Positions 1 to 8,452 of a DNA stretch of 64,000 nucleotides are shown piece by piece (within the stretch, counting starts at the first letter, position 1; each line of letters begins with the position of its first letter). The notes beneath the pieces are model-generated. The model searched no databases. It was given only the letters and a program-made list of their open reading frames with translations, and had not been told where the DNA came from. The stretch is from Acidobacteriota bacterium. GTDB taxonomy: Bacteria > Acidobacteriota > Thermoanaerobaculia > Gp7-AA8. The translations under genes and the position numbers were made by a program. Location of the stretch: the NCBI GenBank assembly GCA_019244185.1, contig JAFATB010000010.1, forward strand, positions 57,773 to 121,772. Direction: 5' to 3'.

Positions 1-130
1 CGGCGGCGGCGCGTTGAAGATGGTGCTCGGTGGCGTCGCGGGCTTGCTCTTCGGCGCGATCGTCGGCGGCGTCAGCGCGGTCGTGTTCGTGCTCAAGTCG
101 CTGCGGAAGGTGTTCATCCCGTTCAAGTAG
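1..130 (+). CDS. C-terminal end of an unidentified membrane protein (5' partial)
   Basis: An open frame runs in from the window edge (first full codon at base 2) and stops with TAG at 128-130. The 42 visible residues form one hydrophobic, glycine-rich membrane segment (VLGGVAGLLFGAIVGGVSAV) followed by a short basic tail ending in RKVFIPFK. Nothing in this fragment identifies the family. It lies directly upstream of and on the same strand as the TVP38-type gene, and its stop codon forms part of the putative -10 hexamer of that gene. Confidence 0.6.
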   Translation, partial: GGGALKMVLGGVAGLLFGAIVGGVSAVVFVLKSLRKVFIPFK

Positions 131-133
131 AAT
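128..133 (+). promoter_or_regulatory. -10-like TAGAAT ten bases before the TVP38-type start
   Basis: TAGAAT overlaps the stop codon of the upstream gene and lies 10 bp before the GTG start at 144. The same hexamer ends a complete TTGACC/TAGAAT promoter in front of the tRNA at 58.9 kb. No good -35 box is visible here, so the call rests on the recurrent pattern. Confidence 0.4.
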
Positions 134-143
134 CGCGGCCGAG

Positions 144-845
144 GTGAGCGACGCCCGGAAGCGGTTCCCGGTCGTGAAGGCCGTGCTCGGCGTCGTCGCC
201 ATCGCGGCGCTGCTCGTCGCGCTGCGCCTGCTGCCGATTGGGCCGTGGCTGGTGCGGTTTCAGGCGTGGGTGCGGAGCATCGGACCGGCGGGCTACGTCG
301 TGTACACGCTCGCGTACGTCGTCGCGTGCGTCTGCTTTCTGCCGGCGTCGCCGCTCACGTTCGGCGCGGGCGCGATCTTCGGCTTCGTCAAAGGCTCGAT
401 CGTCGTGATCGTCGGCGCGACGATCGGCGCGACGGTCTCGTTCCTCCTCGGCCGTACGCTGATGCGCAAAAAGATCGAGGCACTGACGGCGAACAACGCG
501 AAGTTCCGCGCGCTCGACCGCGCCATCACGCGCGAAGGCGCGCGCATCGTGTTCCTCATCCGCCTCGCGCCGGTGTTCCCGTATGCCTATATCAACTTCG
601 CGTTCGGACTGACCGGCGTGCGGCTGCTGTCGTATGTCGTGGCGACGTTCTTCGGGATCATTCCGGTGACGCTCGCCTTCGTCTGGATCAGCGACACCGC
701 CGCGCGGGCCGCGACCGCGGAGCTGACGACGACGCGGCTCGCGATTCAGATTGCAGGCGGCATCCTCGCCGTCATCGCCACGGTATTTGTCACACGAATC
801 GCGCTCACTGCCGTACGCAAAGCGGGCGTCGACGAGCCAACCTGA
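144..845 (+). CDS. TVP38/TMEM64 (DedA-superfamily) membrane protein
   Basis: A 233-residue integral membrane protein of the TVP38/TMEM64 (SNARE-associated, VTT domain) family, whose members are linked to lipid scrambling and membrane homeostasis. Several hydrophobic segments are visible. The family core includes FLPASPLTFGAGAIFG (a re-entrant loop in the DedA superfamily) and, further on, IRLAPVFPYAYINFAFGLTG. GTG at 144 was chosen because the longer frame upstream is serine/arginine-rich shadow of the preceding gene, whereas the family-like sequence begins at SDARKRFPVVK. A TAGAAT hexamer ends 10 bp upstream. Cargo or lipid specificity cannot be read from the sequence. Confidence 0.85.
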   Translation: MSDARKRFPVVKAVLGVVAIAALLVALRLLPIGPWLVRFQAWVRSIGPAGYVVYTLAYVVACVCFLPASPLTFGAGAIFGFVKGSIVVIVGATIGATVSFLLGRTLMRKKIEALTANNAKFRALDRAITREGARIVFLIRLAPVFPYAYINFAFGLTGVRLLSYVVATFFGIIPVTLAFVWISDTAARAATAELTTTRLAIQIAGGILAVIATVFVTRIALTAVRKAGVDEPT

Positions 846-866
846 AGAAGCCTTGGGCAACCAGCG

Positions 867-885
867 CACCCGGCCGGGCCGGGTG
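867..885. other. GC-rich hairpin between the TVP38-type gene and tal-pgi
   Basis: CACCCGGC (867-874) pairs with GCCGGGTG (878-885) around a 3-nt loop. No T-run follows, so it is not a classical intrinsic terminator. It could be a 5'-leader structure of tal-pgi or a weak terminator. Its core resembles the GCCGGCCG stretch of the palindromic repeats at 40.8 and 49.2 kb. Confidence 0.35.
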
Positions 886-928
886 GGTAGGACTCGAATA
901 TGCTTTCGCCTTGAAGCGGAGGCATCAG

Positions 929-3709
929 ATGACCAACCCCCTTGCGGAGCTCCCCAAGCTCGGACAGAGCGTCTGGTACGACCAGATGGAGCGCAAGCTC
1001 GTCTCGAGCGGCGAGCTGCAGCGGATGATCGACGAAGACGACTTGCGCGGTCTCACGTCGAATCCCACCATTTTCGAGAAAGCGATCAGCGGCAGCGAAG
1101 ACTACGACGGCCAGTTGCGCATGCTCGCCTCGCAGGGCATGTCGCGCGACGACATCTACGACGAGATCGTGATCGAAGACATTGGCAACGCCGCCGACGT
1201 CTTTCTCCCCGTCTACCGCAAGACCAACGGCGACGACGGCTACGTGAGTCTCGAAGTCTCGCCGCTGTTCGCGCGCGATACGGCGAAGACGGTCGCCGAG
1301 GCGAAGCGGCTGTTCGTGAAACTCGGGCGCGACAACGCCATGATCAAGATTCCGGCGACGCCGGAAGGCATCCCCGCGATCGAGCAGGCCATCGCCACCG
1401 GGATCAACGTCAACGTTACGCTGATCTTCTCCATCGACGTCTACGCGCAGGTGATCGAAGCGTATCTGCGCGGTCTCGAACGGCGCGCCTCGCAGAGCCT
1501 GCCGATCGGCAACATCGCGTCCGTCGCGAGCTTCTTCGTCAGCCGCATCGACGCGCAGGCGGACAAGCAACTCGACGCGAAGATGAAAGACGATCCGTCG
1601 CTCGCGGAGCTGAAAGGGAAGGTCGCCATCGCGAACGCGAAGGTCGCGTATCAGCTGTTCAAAGAGCAATTCAGCAGCTCGCGCTTCGAGAAGCTCCGCG
1701 CGCTCGGCGCGCGTGTGCAGCGGCCGCTGTGGGCGTCGACCGGCACGAAGGATCCGAAGTACAGCGACGTGCTCTACATCGAGTCGCTGATCGGCGCCGA
1801 CACCGTGAACACGATTCCGCCGGCGACGTTCAACGCATTCCGCGATCACGGCCGCGTGCAGCCGACGCTCGAAGCGGATCTCGACGACGCGAAGCGCGTG
1901 CTGGCCACGTTCGAGGCGAAAGGCTTCAGCCTCAAAGCGATCACCGACAAGCTCACCGACGACGGCGTGAAAGCGTTCGACGAATCATTCGCGCAGCTGA
2001 CGGACACCATCGAGGCGCGGCGCGACGCCGTCGTGCGCGGACTGCCCGAGCGGCTCACGTTGCACAACGTGCCGTCGCTCGACGAGTTCATCGCGCGCGC
2101 GGAGAAAGACAAAGTCGTCTCGCGCATCTGGGCCAAAGACGCGACGCTGTGGAAGTCCGACGACGAGCACAAGAAGATCATCGAGAACGCGCTCGGCTGG
2201 CTCGTCGTGATGAACCAGATGAAGCGCAACGCGAAAGGACTCGTCGAGCTCACCGACGAATACCGCCGCGGCATGGAGTACGTCGTCGTCCTCGGCATGG
2301 GCGGCTCGAGTCTCGTGTCCGAGGTGACGCGGCGCGTCTTCCCGAAACGCGAGGGATATCCGGAGCTGCTCGTGCTCGACTCGACGGCGCCCGACGCCAT
2401 CGCGCAGCTCGAGGCGCACATCGATCTCGCGAAGACGCTGTTCATCGTCGCGTCGAAGTCGGGCTCCACGACCGAGCCGCGCATGTTCCACCGCTACTTC
2501 TACGAGCGGATGAAGAGCGTGGCCGGCGAGCGCGCGGGCATGCACTTCATCGCCATCACCGATCCCGGCTCGCAGCTCATCGAAGAGGCGAAGCGCGATC
2601 GCTTCCGCTCGACGTTCCTCAACCTGCCCGACATCGGCGGCCGCTACTCCGCGCTGTCGTTCTTCGGCCTCGTGCCGATGGCGCTGGCCGGCGTCGACGT
2701 CGACACGCTGCTCGACCGCGCGCAACACGCCGCGCACGTGTCGTCGCTGCCGCAGATCCGCAAGAATCCCGCGGCGCTCCTCGGCGTGGTCCTCGGCGCG
2801 ATGGCGCAGCAGGGGCGCAACAAGCTGACGCTGATCACGCCGCGCCCGCTCGACACGCTCGGCCTCTGGGTCGAGCAGCTGATCGCGGAGAGCACCGGGA
2901 AGGAAGGCAAAGGCATCGTGCCGATCGCCGGCGAGCCGGATCTCCCCGCGAACGCGTACGGCAACGATCGCCTGTTCGTCTGCGTGCGCATGCGCGGCAG
3001 CGACGAGACCGCGCGTCTGCGCGAGCTCGCCGCCGCGGGACATCCGGTCGTCGATCTCGTGCTCGAAGACGCGCTCGACCTCGGCGAGACGTTTTTCGTC
3101 TGGGAGTTCGCGACCGCGGTTGCCGGCACGATCCTCGGCGTCGACACGTTCGATCAGCCGAACGTGCAGGAGTCGAAAGACAACACGAAACGCATCCTCG
3201 GCGAGATCGCCGGCGGCGCTCAGAGCTCGCAGCCGGTCGAAGTGCGCCGCGCCGGCGACGATGACGCACTCGCGGCGTTGCTCGCGCAGGTGAAGCCCGG
3301 CGACTACTTCGCCATCACCGAATACTTCGCGGAAACGCCGGAACGCGACGCCGCCATCGCGCGCATCCGCGAGGCCATCGCGCGCGAGCTGCACGTCGCG
3401 ACGACGACGGGCTACGGCCCGCGCTTCCTCCATTCGACCGGACAGCTGCACAAGGGCGGGCCGGAGACCGGCGTGTTTCTGCAACTCGTCGCGAGTGCGC
3501 GCGACATCGACATTCCCGGTGAGAACCTCACATTCAGCCAGCTCGTCGGCGCGCAGGCCCTCGGCGACGCGCAGTCGCTCGCCACGCGTCACCGCCGCCT
3601 GCTGCGTCTCGACCTCGGCAACGACATCGACGCGAATCTCGCGTGGCTCGAGAAGTCGGTGACGCAGGCGCTGGCGCGCAACGCGAACGGCGCACGGGTG
3701 AAGGCATGA
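929..3709 (+). CDS. tal-pgi: Bifunctional transaldolase / glucose-6-phosphate isomerase
   Basis: A 926-residue cytosolic fusion of two sugar-phosphate enzymes. Residues 1 to about 360 are transaldolase, with SNPTIF near residue 44 and the Schiff-base lysine at about residue 140 in MIKIPATPEG. The rest is phosphoglucose isomerase, with the SIS sugar-phosphate motifs GMGGSSL and SKSGSTTEP, the glutamate region EQLIAESTGKEGKG and the late QLHKGGPETGVF. Transaldolase exchanges three-carbon units between sedoheptulose-7-P and glyceraldehyde-3-P; Pgi interconverts glucose-6-P and fructose-6-P, so one chain links the pentose-phosphate pathway to glycolysis. ATG 929 follows GGAGG; the in-frame extension upstream to 245 is antisense-like and rejected. 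The stop overlaps gnd (ATGA), so the two are probably co-translated. Confidence 0.95.
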   Translation: MTNPLAELPKLGQSVWYDQMERKLVSSGELQRMIDEDDLRGLTSNPTIFEKAISGSEDYDGQLRMLASQGMSRDDIYDEIVIEDIGNAADVFLPVYRKTNGDDGYVSLEVSPLFARDTAKTVAEAKRLFVKLGRDNAMIKIPATPEGIPAIEQAIATGINVNVTLIFSIDVYAQVIEAYLRGLERRASQSLPIGNIASVASFFVSRIDAQADKQLDAKMKDDPSLAELKGKVAIANAKVAYQLFKEQFSSSRFEKLRALGARVQRPLWASTGTKDPKYSDVLYIESLIGADTVNTIPPATFNAFRDHGRVQPTLEADLDDAKRVLATFEAKGFSLKAITDKLTDDGVKAFDESFAQLTDTIEARRDAVVRGLPERLTLHNVPSLDEFIARAEKDKVVSRIWAKDATLWKSDDEHKKIIENALGWLVVMNQMKRNAKGLVELTDEYRRGMEYVVVLGMGGSSLVSEVTRRVFPKREGYPELLVLDSTAPDAIAQLEAHIDLAKTLFIVASKSGSTTEPRMFHRYFYERMKSVAGERAGMHFIAITDPGSQLIEEAKRDRFRSTFLNLPDIGGRYSALSFFGLVPMALAGVDVDTLLDRAQHAAHVSSLPQIRKNPAALLGVVLGAMAQQGRNKLTLITPRPLDTLGLWVEQLIAESTGKEGKGIVPIAGEPDLPANAYGNDRLFVCVRMRGSDETARLRELAAAGHPVVDLVLEDALDLGETFFVWEFATAVAGTILGVDTFDQPNVQESKDNTKRILGEIAGGAQSSQPVEVRRAGDDDALAALLAQVKPGDYFAITEYFAETPERDAAIARIREAIARELHVATTTGYGPRFLHSTGQLHKGGPETGVFLQLVASARDIDIPGENLTFSQLVGAQALGDAQSLATRHRRLLRLDLGNDIDANLAWLEKSVTQALARNANGARVKA

Positions 3710-5115
3710 CGGCGCAGTTCGGAATGATCGGCCTCGCGGTGATGGGGTCGAACCTCGCGCTGAACATCGAGGAGCACGGCTTCTCGGTCGCCGTCTGGAA
3801 CCGCGAGCCGGATCGCACCGACAAGTTCATCCGCGACAACGCGGGGAAGAAGTTCACCGGCACGAAGACGCTCGAGGAGTTCGTCGCCGCGCTCGCACGT
3901 CCGCGCCGGATCATGATGATGATCAAGGCGGGCGCGCCGGTCGACGAGATGCTCGACAAGCTGATGCCGCTGCTCGAGCCGGGCGACGTCGTCATCGACG
4001 GCGGCAACTCGTGGTTCAAGGACACGCAGGCGCGCTCGCAGCGGCTGCTCGAACACGACCTCCACTTCGTCGGCTCCGGCGTCTCCGGCGGCGAAGACGG
4101 CGCGCGCTTCGGTCCGTCGCTCATGCCCGGCGGCACGCGCGAGTCGTGGGAGTCGATCCGCGAGGTGTTCGAAGCCATCGCCGCGCGCAGCGACTCCGGG
4201 CCGTGCGTCACGTACTGCGGCACCGACGGCGCGGGTCACTTCGTGAAGATGGTGCACAACGGCATCGAGTACGGCGACATGCAGCTCATCGCCGAGGCGT
4301 ACGACCTGCTGCGGCGTGGGTTGGGGTGCGATGCGGAGGAGCTCGCGCGCATTTTCGACGAATGGAACCGCGGTCCGCTGCAGTCGTTCCTCATCGAGAT
4401 CACGGCGAAGATCTTCCGCGTGCGCGATCCGGAGACGGGCGCGCCGCTGGTCGAGAAGGTGCTCGACAAGGCGGGACAGAAAGGCACCGGCAAGTGGACG
4501 GCGCAGGTCGCGCTCGATCTCGCGGTGCCGATTCCGACGATCGCCGCTGCCATCGACGCGCGCGTGCTGTCGTCGATGAAAGACGAGCGCGTCGCCGCCT
4601 CGAAGCTCTTCGACGCGCCGTCGCCGCGCGCGGTCGAGAGCCGCGAGCAGTTCATCCGCGACGTGCACGACGCGTTGTACGCCGCGAAGATCTGTTCGTA
4701 CGCCCAGGGCATGGCGCTCATTCAGGCCGGCAGCCGCGAATGGAAGTGGACCATCGACATGCGCGAGATCGCGCGCATCTGGAAGGCCGGCTGCATCATC
4801 CGCGCGAAGTTCCTCGACTCGATCATGCAGGCGTACGAGCGCGACCCGCGGCTCGCGAACCTGCTGCTCGACGAGCAGTTCCGCGCCGACATCGCGCGTT
4901 CGCAGGACGCATGGCGCCGCGCGTCCGCCTTCGCGCAGACGCACGGCATCCCGGTGCCCGCGTTCAGCGCCTCGCTCGCGTACTTTGACAGCTACCGCAC
5001 CGCGGAGCTGCCGCAGAACCTGACGCAGGCGCAGCGCGACCTCTTCGGCGCGCACACGTACCAGCGGAATGACAAAGGGGCGGACGCGCCGTTCGTGCAC
5101 ACGGATTGGGAGTAG
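3706..5115 (+). CDS. gnd: 6-phosphogluconate dehydrogenase, decarboxylating
   Basis: A 469-residue cytosolic enzyme of the oxidative pentose-phosphate pathway that converts 6-phosphogluconate and NADP+ to ribulose-5-P, CO2 and NADPH. The Rossmann motif GLAVMGSNLALN is near the N terminus. VIDGGNSWF, the substrate motif GSGVSGGEDGARFGPS and the catalytic segment HFVKMVHNGIEYGDMQ follow, and the all-helical dimerisation half is complete. The length matches the long (about 470-residue) Gnd class. Its ATG overlaps the tal-pgi stop, giving a two-gene unit whose products are metabolically adjacent. The stop is 3 bp from the stop of the convergent secreted-protein gene. Confidence 0.96.
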   Translation: MTAQFGMIGLAVMGSNLALNIEEHGFSVAVWNREPDRTDKFIRDNAGKKFTGTKTLEEFVAALARPRRIMMMIKAGAPVDEMLDKLMPLLEPGDVVIDGGNSWFKDTQARSQRLLEHDLHFVGSGVSGGEDGARFGPSLMPGGTRESWESIREVFEAIAARSDSGPCVTYCGTDGAGHFVKMVHNGIEYGDMQLIAEAYDLLRRGLGCDAEELARIFDEWNRGPLQSFLIEITAKIFRVRDPETGAPLVEKVLDKAGQKGTGKWTAQVALDLAVPIPTIAAAIDARVLSSMKDERVAASKLFDAPSPRAVESREQFIRDVHDALYAAKICSYAQGMALIQAGSREWKWTIDMREIARIWKAGCIIRAKFLDSIMQAYERDPRLANLLLDEQFRADIARSQDAWRRASAFAQTHGIPVPAFSASLAYFDSYRTAELPQNLTQAQRDLFGAHTYQRNDKGADAPFVHTDWE

Positions 5116-5118
5116 CGC

Positions 5119-6549
5119 TCAGCGCTGCTCCCGCCACGCCTTGTCCCAGCCGAGCTTCACGGCCGTGCCGAGGTTCACCGTGCCGTCGCTGTTGTACGTA
5201 CCGTTGTCGATGAGCCGCTTCTTCTGTTCTTCGTTGAGGTACGCGGGCAGCTTCGCGGTCGGGCTGTCGGGGATGAACTCGACGCCGTCGCGGATCGGCT
5301 GAAAGTCTTTGTAGCCGCGGCGCACGCCGTACACGACATAGGAGAACTCGACGTCCTTCGAGGCTTCGGCTTCGATGTGATCGAGCGACTGCTGCGTCAC
5401 CGCGACCATCGCCAGCCCGCCGATCGGCGTGAGGTGCACGGTCATCCCCTCTTCTTCGGTGGTCATGCGGAACGCCTCCGGCACGTCGATGACCGCGCGA
5501 CCGTGTACGAAGCGTCCGCGTCCACGAAAATACGTGCCGGCCTCGGGACCCTCGAGCGCTGCAAAGCGAATGACTTTCGTCGCATCCGACGGATGCGGAT
5601 CGACGAAGAACTTGGTGCCCGACGCCGCGAGGTCGCCCGCCGCGTAGACCGCGTACGTGTTGTTCGCGAGGTAGCCGCTGCGGAGGATGTTGCCGTTTGC
5701 ATCGTTGTACGTGCCGCCCACGCCGGCGGCATTGTTTGTGTTGCCGAGGACTCCGAAGCCGAGCTGGGATTCGCCGCGAACACCTGCCAGATTGCCGATC
5801 GCCGTGCCGGAGCGCGCGCCGGAAATCCCGAGGACGCCGCCGCCGAACCCGGTGGTGCCGGAGTTGAATCCCTTGACTCCCCACGTCGCGCCCGCCGTCG
5901 TGTAGCCCATCACGCCGGAACCGTCGGTGAGATTCAGCGTGGTCAGCGTGCCGAGCACGCCGGTCGTGTAGATGCCGCTCACGCTCGAGCCGTTGATGCC
6001 GTAGATCACGCCGCTGTCGTCCATGCTGCCGGTCATGCGGAAGCTCTTGCCCGCCGGCAGCGTGCCCGCGCCGCCGATGAAGTAGCCGTTGAGATCGATG
6101 ATGATGTCCGTCGCGCCGCCGGCGAAGACGGAGATCTGTCCGCTCGCACCGGTCGCGACGATGGAGGCGTTGGCGACCGGGACGCCGGTGCCGAAGTTCA
6201 CGGACGACACGTTCGGCCGCGTCGTTCCCGCCGCCCACGCGGTGATGTAGCTGCCGCTGGCGACGTTGTAGTTCACGATGGTGAAGTTGAGCGAGTACGA
6301 CTGCGCCGTGAGCGGGAGTCCGGTGCACGGCCCCGCGGCTACGTCGTAGGTGCGCGTCTCCAGCGCGGCGTATGAAGGGCCGCCGAACGGGCCGCTCGGA
6401 TTGCGCGTGTCCACGAGCCGGCACGGCGTCACCGCCACGAACGCAAGCGCATTCGTGCGCGTGGCCGCCACCGGCCAGTTCTGGAGCGGGATGTTCTGCG
6501 CGAAGGCGGAGAGCGTGCTGGCGAGAAGGAATGAAAGAATGATTCGCAT
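5119..6549 (-). CDS. Secreted protein with N-terminal VDTR module and C-terminal tail-fibre-like domain
   Basis: A 476-residue predicted secreted protein. A signal peptide (MRIILSFLLASTLSAFA) leads into VAVTPCRLVDTRNPSG, an N-terminal module common in exported acidobacterial proteins. After a beta-rich region ending DIIIDLNGYF, residues of about 190-310 carry glycine-rich repeats (GVLG, GVMG, GVKG, GVRG, GVLG). The C terminus (KFFVDPHPSDATK, ALEGPEAGTYFRGRG) resembles end domains of phage-tail-like or surface fibre proteins. A role as a surface or adhesive fibre is inference. ATG 6549 was chosen over an earlier in-frame TTG because the signal peptide starts there and a promoter overlaps the longer version. 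Confidence 0.75.
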   Translation of the reverse strand: MRIILSFLLASTLSAFAQNIPLQNWPVAATRTNALAFVAVTPCRLVDTRNPSGPFGGPSYAALETRTYDVAAGPCTGLPLTAQSYSLNFTIVNYNVASGSYITAWAAGTTRPNVSSVNFGTGVPVANASIVATGASGQISVFAGGATDIIIDLNGYFIGGAGTLPAGKSFRMTGSMDDSGVIYGINGSSVSGIYTTGVLGTLTTLNLTDGSGVMGYTTAGATWGVKGFNSGTTGFGGGVLGISGARSGTAIGNLAGVRGESQLGFGVLGNTNNAAGVGGTYNDANGNILRSGYLANNTYAVYAAGDLAASGTKFFVDPHPSDATKVIRFAALEGPEAGTYFRGRGRFVHGRAVIDVPEAFRMTTEEEGMTVHLTPIGGLAMVAVTQQSLDHIEAEASKDVEFSYVVYGVRRGYKDFQPIRDGVEFIPDSPTAKLPAYLNEEQKKRLIDNGTYNSDGTVNLGTAVKLGWDKAWREQR

Positions 6550-6556
6550 GCGGTGA

Positions 6557-6585
6557 ATTACCGCGTACAGAATCAAGTAAGTCAA
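6557..6585 (-). promoter_or_regulatory. Promoter of the VDTR-module secreted protein
   Basis: On the minus strand TTGACT (6585-6580), a 17-bp spacer and GGTAAT (6562-6557) lie 7 bp before the ATG at 6549. The spacer is ideal for sigma-70. Seven bases to the start codon leave almost no 5' UTR, and no Shine-Dalgarno sequence is present. Confidence 0.55.
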
Positions 6586-6601
6586 TCTGTAAAAATGGTA
6601 A

Positions 6602-7861
6602 TTACAACTGCGGCTTCAGCCACCCCGCCATCCGCTCCTTCACGCGGTCCAGCCACGGGCGGCGGATCCACCGCGGGGGCGTGATCTCCTCGCTGCGGGC
6701 GAGGTCTTCGAAGAACATCTGCTCCATCTGCGCGGCCACGCCTTCGTCGTGCACGTTGACGTTTACCTCGTCGTTGAGGCGGAACGAACGGTCGTCGAAG
6801 TTCGAGCTGCCGATGGTGGTCCAGACGCCGTCGACCACCATCGTCTTCGCGTGCATCATCGTCGGCTGGTACTCGAAGATGCGGATGCCGCGCAGAAGGA
6901 GTTGCGCGTAAAAGAGGCGTCCGGCGTGGCGCGCGACGGGGACGTCGGTCGATTCGCCGGGGACGATGACGCGCACGTCGACGCCGCGGCGCACGGCGCC
7001 TTCGAGCGCGCGGATGGTGTCGCGGTCGGGGACGAAGTAGGCGTTCGAGATGTAGATCGAGCGCGTGGCGCTGACGATCGACACGATGTAGAGGAGCTTG
7101 ACCGCCGACGAGCCTTCGCTCGGCGACGACTTCACGACCTGCGTCAGCTGCGTGCCTCGCGGCTCGATGCGGGGGAAGTAGTCGAGCCCCGTCAGCAACT
7201 CGCCGCGGCTCTTGACCCAGTTGTCCATGAACGCGAACTGCATCTGCGTCACCACCGGCCCTTCGACGCGCACCATCGTCTCGCGCCAGTGCTCGTGCGA
7301 GTCGGCGTCGCCCAGCCAGTTGTCGGCGATGCCGACGCCACCGGAGAAGCCGACCGTGCCGTCGACGATGAGCAGCTTGCGGTGCGTGCGGTGGTTGACG
7401 CGCGAGAGCGTGTACCAGCGCAGCGGATGGAACCACTCGACGCGCACGCCGTTGCGCTGCAGGAACTCGACGAGCTCCGGCGACATCGTGGCCGAGCCGA
7501 CCGCGTCGAGGATCACGTTGACGAGGACGCCCGCACGCGCGCGCTCGGCCAGCGCCTGCGCGAAGATCTTCCCGACTTCGCCGTCCCAGTAGATGTAGAA
7601 CTCGAGGTTGATCGTCTTCTGCGCCGCGCGGATCGCGGCGAGCATCGACGGGAAAATCTGTACGCCGTTTTTGAGCACGTCGACGCGATTGCCTTCCGAC
7701 AGCGCCGCACCGGTGAGCGCGTGCATCGTCTGCAGGAACGCGAGGTCGCGCACGCCGAACTGATGGCGCATGTGGTAGCGCATCGGCACGCGCCGCCGCA
7801 CCATCGGCAGCGGTGAACGTCCCGGATAGCGCGGCCGCTTACGCCGGCGGAAGAAGCTCAC
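6602..7861 (-). CDS. cls: Phospholipase D-family cardiolipin synthase-like protein
   Basis: A 419-residue member of the PLD superfamily. The two HKD motifs are HRKLLIVD (about residues 160-167) and, in the C-terminal half, MHAKTMVVDG followed by IGSSNFDDRSF. Both catalytic histidine/lysine/aspartate sets are present, as in cardiolipin synthases that condense phosphatidylglycerol or phosphatidylethanolamine derivatives. The usual two N-terminal membrane helices of ClsA are absent; the N terminus is short and basic, closer to ClsB/ClsC types. GTG 7861 overlaps the stop of the DUF4112 gene (GTGA), implying translational coupling. The exact substrate is unproven. Confidence 0.85.
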   Translation of the reverse strand: MSFFRRRKRPRYPGRSPLPMVRRRVPMRYHMRHQFGVRDLAFLQTMHALTGAALSEGNRVDVLKNGVQIFPSMLAAIRAAQKTINLEFYIYWDGEVGKIFAQALAERARAGVLVNVILDAVGSATMSPELVEFLQRNGVRVEWFHPLRWYTLSRVNHRTHRKLLIVDGTVGFSGGVGIADNWLGDADSHEHWRETMVRVEGPVVTQMQFAFMDNWVKSRGELLTGLDYFPRIEPRGTQLTQVVKSSPSEGSSAVKLLYIVSIVSATRSIYISNAYFVPDRDTIRALEGAVRRGVDVRVIVPGESTDVPVARHAGRLFYAQLLLRGIRIFEYQPTMMHAKTMVVDGVWTTIGSSNFDDRSFRLNDEVNVNVHDEGVAAQMEQMFFEDLARSEEITPPRWIRRPWLDRVKERMAGWLKPQL

Positions 7862-8409
7862 AGCAGCGGTCCCCGCTTGCCGATCAGCCAGAACACGAGC
7901 GCGAGCAGCGCGCCGAACGCGACCACCACCACCGCCGCGAGGAACGCCACGATCAGCACCGTCACGAGCGCGATCTCGAACGGCGTGCGCGGCGTGCGGC
8001 GGCGGTTCCGGTAGCGCTCGAGCAGCCGCATGTTCTTCATGTTCTCTTCGAAGAGAAAGTCGAAGACGTCGCCCGCGACCGGCACCGCGCCGATGGCGAT
8101 GTCGAAGGCGATATTGAAGACCATGCGAAGAATGATGCGCGCGGGCACGCGATGGCGCAGCGCGCCGACGACGATCCACGTCGAGAGGATGCCGGCGGCG
8201 AGATCGCCGATGCCGGGAATGAGGCCGAGGGCCGCGTCGAGACCGAAGCGGAAGCGCGTGCCCGGGATCGCCACCGCCTCGTCCATCAGCCGCGCGAAAC
8301 GCCGCAGCGCGACGAGATCGCGCGGGAGCTTCTCATCCGGCTCGATGACTTCCGGCTCGATGGCCTTTGGCACGCTCAGCCATAATGCAAGAGTCAGGCG
8401 AGGCGGCAA
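7858..8409 (-). CDS. DUF4112 membrane protein
   Basis: A protein of up to 183 residues with the DUF4112 core: GTRFRFGLDAALGLIPGIGD, a hydrophobic stretch, then GAVPVAGDVFDFLFEENMKN and a C-terminal membrane helix ending LVFWLIGKRG. The family has no defined biochemical role. It overlaps the cardiolipin-synthase-like gene by 4 bp on the same strand, suggesting a shared membrane-lipid context. The start is uncertain: TTG 8409 gives the longest form, while GTG 8373 (PKAIEPEVIE) is an equally plausible start; neither has a clear ribosome-binding site. Confidence 0.75.
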   Translation of the reverse strand: MPPRLTLALWLSVPKAIEPEVIEPDEKLPRDLVALRRFARLMDEAVAIPGTRFRFGLDAALGLIPGIGDLAAGILSTWIVVGALRHRVPARIILRMVFNIAFDIAIGAVPVAGDVFDFLFEENMKNMRLLERYRNRRRTPRTPFEIALVTVLIVAFLAAVVVVAFGALLALVFWLIGKRGPLL

Positions 8410-8452
8410 GGCATGCGGTATGAGTAATGAGTACGCTTCGCGAGCCTGAACG

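Noticed and set aside
867-885. Intrinsic terminator between the TVP38-type gene and tal-pgi
   Set aside because: The stem is GC-rich but no T-run follows and the loop is only 3 nt; kept as a hairpin only.
245-928. N-terminal extension of tal-pgi
   Set aside because: It overlaps the TVP38-type gene in another frame and is Arg-rich; a GGAGG-preceded ATG at 929 begins true transaldolase sequence.
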